Shown: one piece after another, positions 61,675-64,000 of the stretch
Position numbering within the stretch: the first letter of the stretch is position 1
Layout of the letters: each line of letters opens with the position of its first letter
From: Pectobacterium zantedeschiae
Lineage (GTDB): Bacteria; Pseudomonadota; Gammaproteobacteria; Enterobacterales; Enterobacteriaceae
Reading direction: 5' to 3'
DNA: 64,000 bases
Assembly: GCF_004137795.1 (NCBI RefSeq)
Contig: NZ_NWTM01000001.1
Coordinates: forward strand, 1,415,229 to 1,479,228
Notes under the pieces: generated by a model
Seen by the model: only the letters and a program-made list of their open reading frames with translations
What the model was told of the DNA's origin: nothing
The model's database searches: none
Program-made: the position numbers and the translations under genes

Positions 61675-62523
61675 ATGCTTTTCACACTCAAAAAGTTCGT
61701 CGGTGGCCTTCTGCAACCACTGCCATTACTATTGCTTCTGATGGGTGTCGGCCTGTTATTACTCTGGTTTACCCAGCGGCAGCGCACGGGAAAAACGATC
61801 ATATTAGCCAGTTGGCTGGTGCTTATTCTACTCAGCCTGCAACCTGTTGCCGATCGGCTATTGTTACCACTGGAGTCACAGTACCCGACCTGGCAACAAA
61901 CGCCACAGGCGAGCAAAGCCGGCTATATTGTCGTGCTAGGTGGGGGATATACCTATAACGCAGAATGGGCGCCCAGCTCCAACCTCATTAGTAACAGCCT
62001 CCCACGCGTCACAGAAGGTATTCGTCTTTATCATGCCAACCCCGGCGCAAAGTTGATTTTTACCGGCGGTGCGGCACAAGGTAACCCGGTTAGCAGTGCA
62101 AAAACAGCGGCGCTGGTAGCAGAAAGCTTGGGTATTCCCCGACAGGACATCGTCATTCTGGATACGCCAAGGGATACGGAAGAAGAAGCAGTAGAAACCG
62201 CTAAAATTGTTGGCGATCGCCCTTTCCTGCTGGTGACCTCGGCTAACCACCTGCCTCGCGCCATTCGCTTTTTCCAGGCTCAGGGACTAGCGCCGATTCC
62301 TGCTCCGGCGAATCAGATGGCGATCACCTCTGCGCTCAATCCGTGGGAGAAGGTATTCCCTTCCGCTTACTATTTATCACACAGCGAGCGAGCCTGGTAC
62401 GAAACGCTCGGTCGTCTCTGGCAGTTACTAAAGGGAACCACGGCAGCACCGCACAACGAGGAACAACCACCGATTCATTCCAGCCAGGGAGACAGTTCGC
62501 GGGAAGCCACATCAAATAGCTGA
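61675..62523 (+). CDS. elyC: Envelope biogenesis factor ElyC
   Basis: DUF218 inner-membrane protein needed for cell-wall integrity at low temperature in E. coli. 282 residues (E. coli 259). Two N-terminal helices (LLQPLPLLLLLMGVGLLLLWF and ILASWLVLILLSLQPVADRLL), then DUF218 with YIVVLGGGYTYN, LIFTGGAAQGNPVSSAKTAA, VTSANHLPRAIRFFQAQGL. The C-terminus has an extra polar tail (HNEEQPPIHSSQGDSSREAT) lying over the 3' end of ycbJ. AAAGGA before the ATG. Confidence 0.95.
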   Translation: MLFTLKKFVGGLLQPLPLLLLLMGVGLLLLWFTQRQRTGKTIILASWLVLILLSLQPVADRLLLPLESQYPTWQQTPQASKAGYIVVLGGGYTYNAEWAPSSNLISNSLPRVTEGIRLYHANPGAKLIFTGGAAQGNPVSSAKTAALVAESLGIPRQDIVILDTPRDTEEEAVETAKIVGDRPFLLVTSANHLPRAIRFFQAQGLAPIPAPANQMAITSALNPWEKVFPSAYYLSHSERAWYETLGRLWQLLKGTTAAPHNEEQPPIHSSQGDSSREATSNS

Positions 62524-63368
62524 CGGTCTAGCTGTCCCGTATGGATATAACGGGATACCGCTTCCCAAATGACATAGAGCCAGCGCCGGTAGACAAAGGA
62601 TTCAGATACCGGCGCTTGTTTGAGGTAGTGATAAAGCAGTTGCTCCGGCATGCCGGATTCGCAAAGCCGGAAGAGTTCATATTCTCTGGGAGCCCACAGC
62701 ATCATCCCTGGATTAATCATCGCTAATAGCTGGTCGCTACGCGCATCCTTCAACATACTGCGTAGAGAAAGATTGCCGTGTACCAGCACACAGTTATCGT
62801 CAAAATCATCAAACAGCATGTCTAAACACTGGCGCGAGCGATAAAGCACGGTACGATCCTGCTGTGTGAGCTGCGGGGCATTGACATTAAGTAACGTAGA
62901 CCACAAGACTTCCAGACGCTGTTGATACCAACTGAACCAATCGTTGTCCTGCGTGCTGTCTACGGCCCCCACGCAGCCATGGCTATCAATTCGGTGCCAG
63001 GCCAATACGTTTTCAACAATCTGATCCATCAGCAGCATCCAGCGCTGGCCATTTCTTGGTGGCGCTTCCACCGACACACCGCGCAAGCGTTCAATCAGCA
63101 GCAGCTCCCGGTAAGGCTTCTGTTGTGTCACCACCAGCCCGTAAACGGTTGGCAAACGGACATCACCTTCACGCGCCAGCATCGAAAGTTTGTAGGCTTC
63201 CTGCTGCGCCACACCCTGGCAAACATAACTTTTGGCCAACAAAGGAATCGCATTACCTTCTTTATCATACAAGGCATACAAATCCGCATAGGGCTGTTCG
63301 CTTATGCGCTCAAGTCGGCTGAGGCTTTCCCCCAAAACCGTACTGAGTTCCGATTTCAACTGTTCCAT
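62475..63368 (-). CDS. ycbJ: YcbJ, predicted phosphotransferase-fold protein
   Basis: 297-residue protein with aminoglycoside phosphotransferase/kinase-like fold, function unknown. A kinase-type catalytic segment CVLVHGNLSLRSMLKD (about 196-211) has HGN in place of the usual HGD, and MINPGMMLWAPREYELFRLCESG follows where APH proteins have IDxE/D. Overlaps elyC tail-to-tail by 49 bp. No ribosome site conflict at ATG 63368. Confidence 0.92.
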   Translation of the reverse strand: MEQLKSELSTVLGESLSRLERISEQPYADLYALYDKEGNAIPLLAKSYVCQGVAQQEAYKLSMLAREGDVRLPTVYGLVVTQQKPYRELLLIERLRGVSVEAPPRNGQRWMLLMDQIVENVLAWHRIDSHGCVGAVDSTQDNDWFSWYQQRLEVLWSTLLNVNAPQLTQQDRTVLYRSRQCLDMLFDDFDDNCVLVHGNLSLRSMLKDARSDQLLAMINPGMMLWAPREYELFRLCESGMPEQLLYHYLKQAPVSESFVYRRWLYVIWEAVSRYIHTGQLDRQLFDVASRELSPWLE

Positions 63369-63452
63369 AAACGGCTATACCTCAGTTGAGCCAAATAGCT
63401 CTACCCACCATGATGCGGCGAGCTGATGACAAATTCTTCAACTCAGATCAAA

Positions 63453-63599
63453 TATACTCGTCATACTTCAAGTTACATGTACGTTGGCTGCGTTCAAATC
63501 TGCTCCCGGCAGATTTGTCACCCGAATCACTTACCTATGTAAGCTCATCGGGACTCCTTCTCTTGCCGCCTGCATGAAACTCGAATTATTTAGAGTATA
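63453..63599 (+). repeat. ERIC/IRU element with a short hairpin insert
   Basis: Ends TATACTCGTCATACTTCAAG and CTCGAATTATTTAGAGTATA, core hairpin CCCGAATCACTTAC/GTAAGCTCATCGGG. 147 bp; the excess over the classical length is the perfect hairpin CAAATCTGC-TCCCG-GCAGATTTG, also present in the copy at 39822. Lies between ycbJ and the pectate lyase gene. Confidence 0.9.
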
Positions 63600-63614
63600 A
63601 ACGGGGATCAATGA

Positions 63615-63636
63615 CGGCAGGGAGCACGCCCTGCCG
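63615..63636. terminator. Hairpin downstream of the pectate lyase gene
   Basis: Perfect 8-bp stem CGGCAGGG/CCCTGCCG with a 6-base loop, about 80 bp past the stop codon; no T-run. Confidence 0.5.
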
Positions 63637-63713
63637 AGGTTATTGCAGCGATATTCCCAGCCTGTCAGCAGGGAATATAGTGAGTGACTGACTAGTGTAT
63701 TAACACACTGTCG

Positions 63714-64000
63714 TTATTCGCGTTCAAAAGCACCCAGGTCTGGAGCCGAGCCTTTGTAAGGCAGTTTAACGTCTCCACCCTTGTTGATCAACGCGCTACC
63801 CGAAGCAAGATGCAGGCTCTTCAGTACTGGCAGGCTACCGTCCGCCTGACGTGGAGCATCCCATCCGGTCACGGAGACGCTCTCGAAGTCAGCGTCTGAT
63901 ACTGCAATTTTTAGATCCCATGAGTTATAGCGCATATTCGCTCCGTCGGAGAAAGACAAGTCTTTACCACCGTGAGAAACGTTGTTGCGCAGCGTGCCCA
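63714..64000 (-). CDS. Family 9 pectate lyase (PelL/PelX type), C-terminal part
   Basis: The minus-strand frame is open to the window edge, so the N-terminus lies outside. Visible residues (TLRNNVSHGGKDLSFSDGAN, NSWDLKI, then ALINKGGDVKLPYKGSAPDLGAFERE) match the end of the right-handed parallel beta-helix of PL9 pectate lyases of soft-rot bacteria, which cut polygalacturonate of plant cell walls. The closing GSAPDLGAFE is typical. PelL and PelX cannot be told apart from this fragment. Confidence 0.85.
   Translation of the reverse strand, partial: GTLRNNVSHGGKDLSFSDGANMRYNSWDLKIAVSDADFESVSVTGWDAPRQADGSLPVLKSLHLASGSALINKGGDVKLPYKGSAPDLGAFERE

Overview
The window reads as chromosomal DNA of a soft-rot enterobacterium, most likely Pectobacterium or a close relative. 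Almost every housekeeping gene is close to its Escherichia coli orthologue, ERIC/IRU elements are present, and the right edge carries the C-terminus of a family 9 pectate lyase. It is mostly conserved core genome. No phage, IS element, CRISPR array or large island is visible.

Layout. 1-2521 (+): end of a lactose/cellobiose-type PTS operon (EIIC C-terminus, EIIA) and a LamB-type sugar porin. 2592-7922 (-): ruvB, ruvA, ruvC, yebC, nudB, aspS. 8463-13023 (+): an EAL-HDOD protein where E. coli has yecD, then yecE, yecN, cmoA, cmoB. 13166-14835 (-): a probable accessory pair, a TetR-family regulator and a double NTF2-fold protein. 15101-16958 (-): cutC, an ERIC element enlarged by a chain of small hairpins, and yecM. 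17614-19344 (+): argS. 19435-23325 (-): murJ, mviM, yceH, rimJ. 23638-26425 (+): mdtH, grxB, yceB. 26515-27895 (-): ycdY, ycdX. 28174-28263 (+): tRNA-Ser(GGA). 28434-29993 (-): a Cache-type chemoreceptor. 30405-38561 (-): rmf, pqiC, pqiB, pqiA, uup, rlmL. 38671-39774 (+): ycbX. Then a second ERIC element, zapC, pyrD and pepN (-); pncB, asnS, ompF, aspC (+); gloC, ycbK, ldtD (-); mukB, mukE, mukF, cmoM (-); elyC (+); ycbJ (-); a third ERIC element; and the cut-off pectate lyase gene (-).

How genes work together: ruvABC resolves Holliday junctions. cmoA and cmoB make 5-oxyacetyl-uridine at the tRNA wobble position and cmoM methylates it. mukFEB forms the condensin. pqiABC is an envelope-spanning lipid transport system. 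murJ, ldtD, ycbK and elyC act on the cell envelope. The left-end PTS and porin and the right-end pectate lyase fit a plant-carbohydrate lifestyle.

Most notable beyond routine genes: (1) a 16-bp LexA-type box that is also the stem of the ruvC terminator, beside an ERIC terminus that overlaps the likely ruvAB -10; (2) three ERIC elements with nested hairpin insertions; (3) a His-rich insertion in PqiA; (4) the TetR/NTF2 pair between cmoB and cutC; (5) several small ORFs or remnants in intergenic regions. Start codons were chosen by ribosome-binding site and by remembered E. coli protein lengths; no database search was run.
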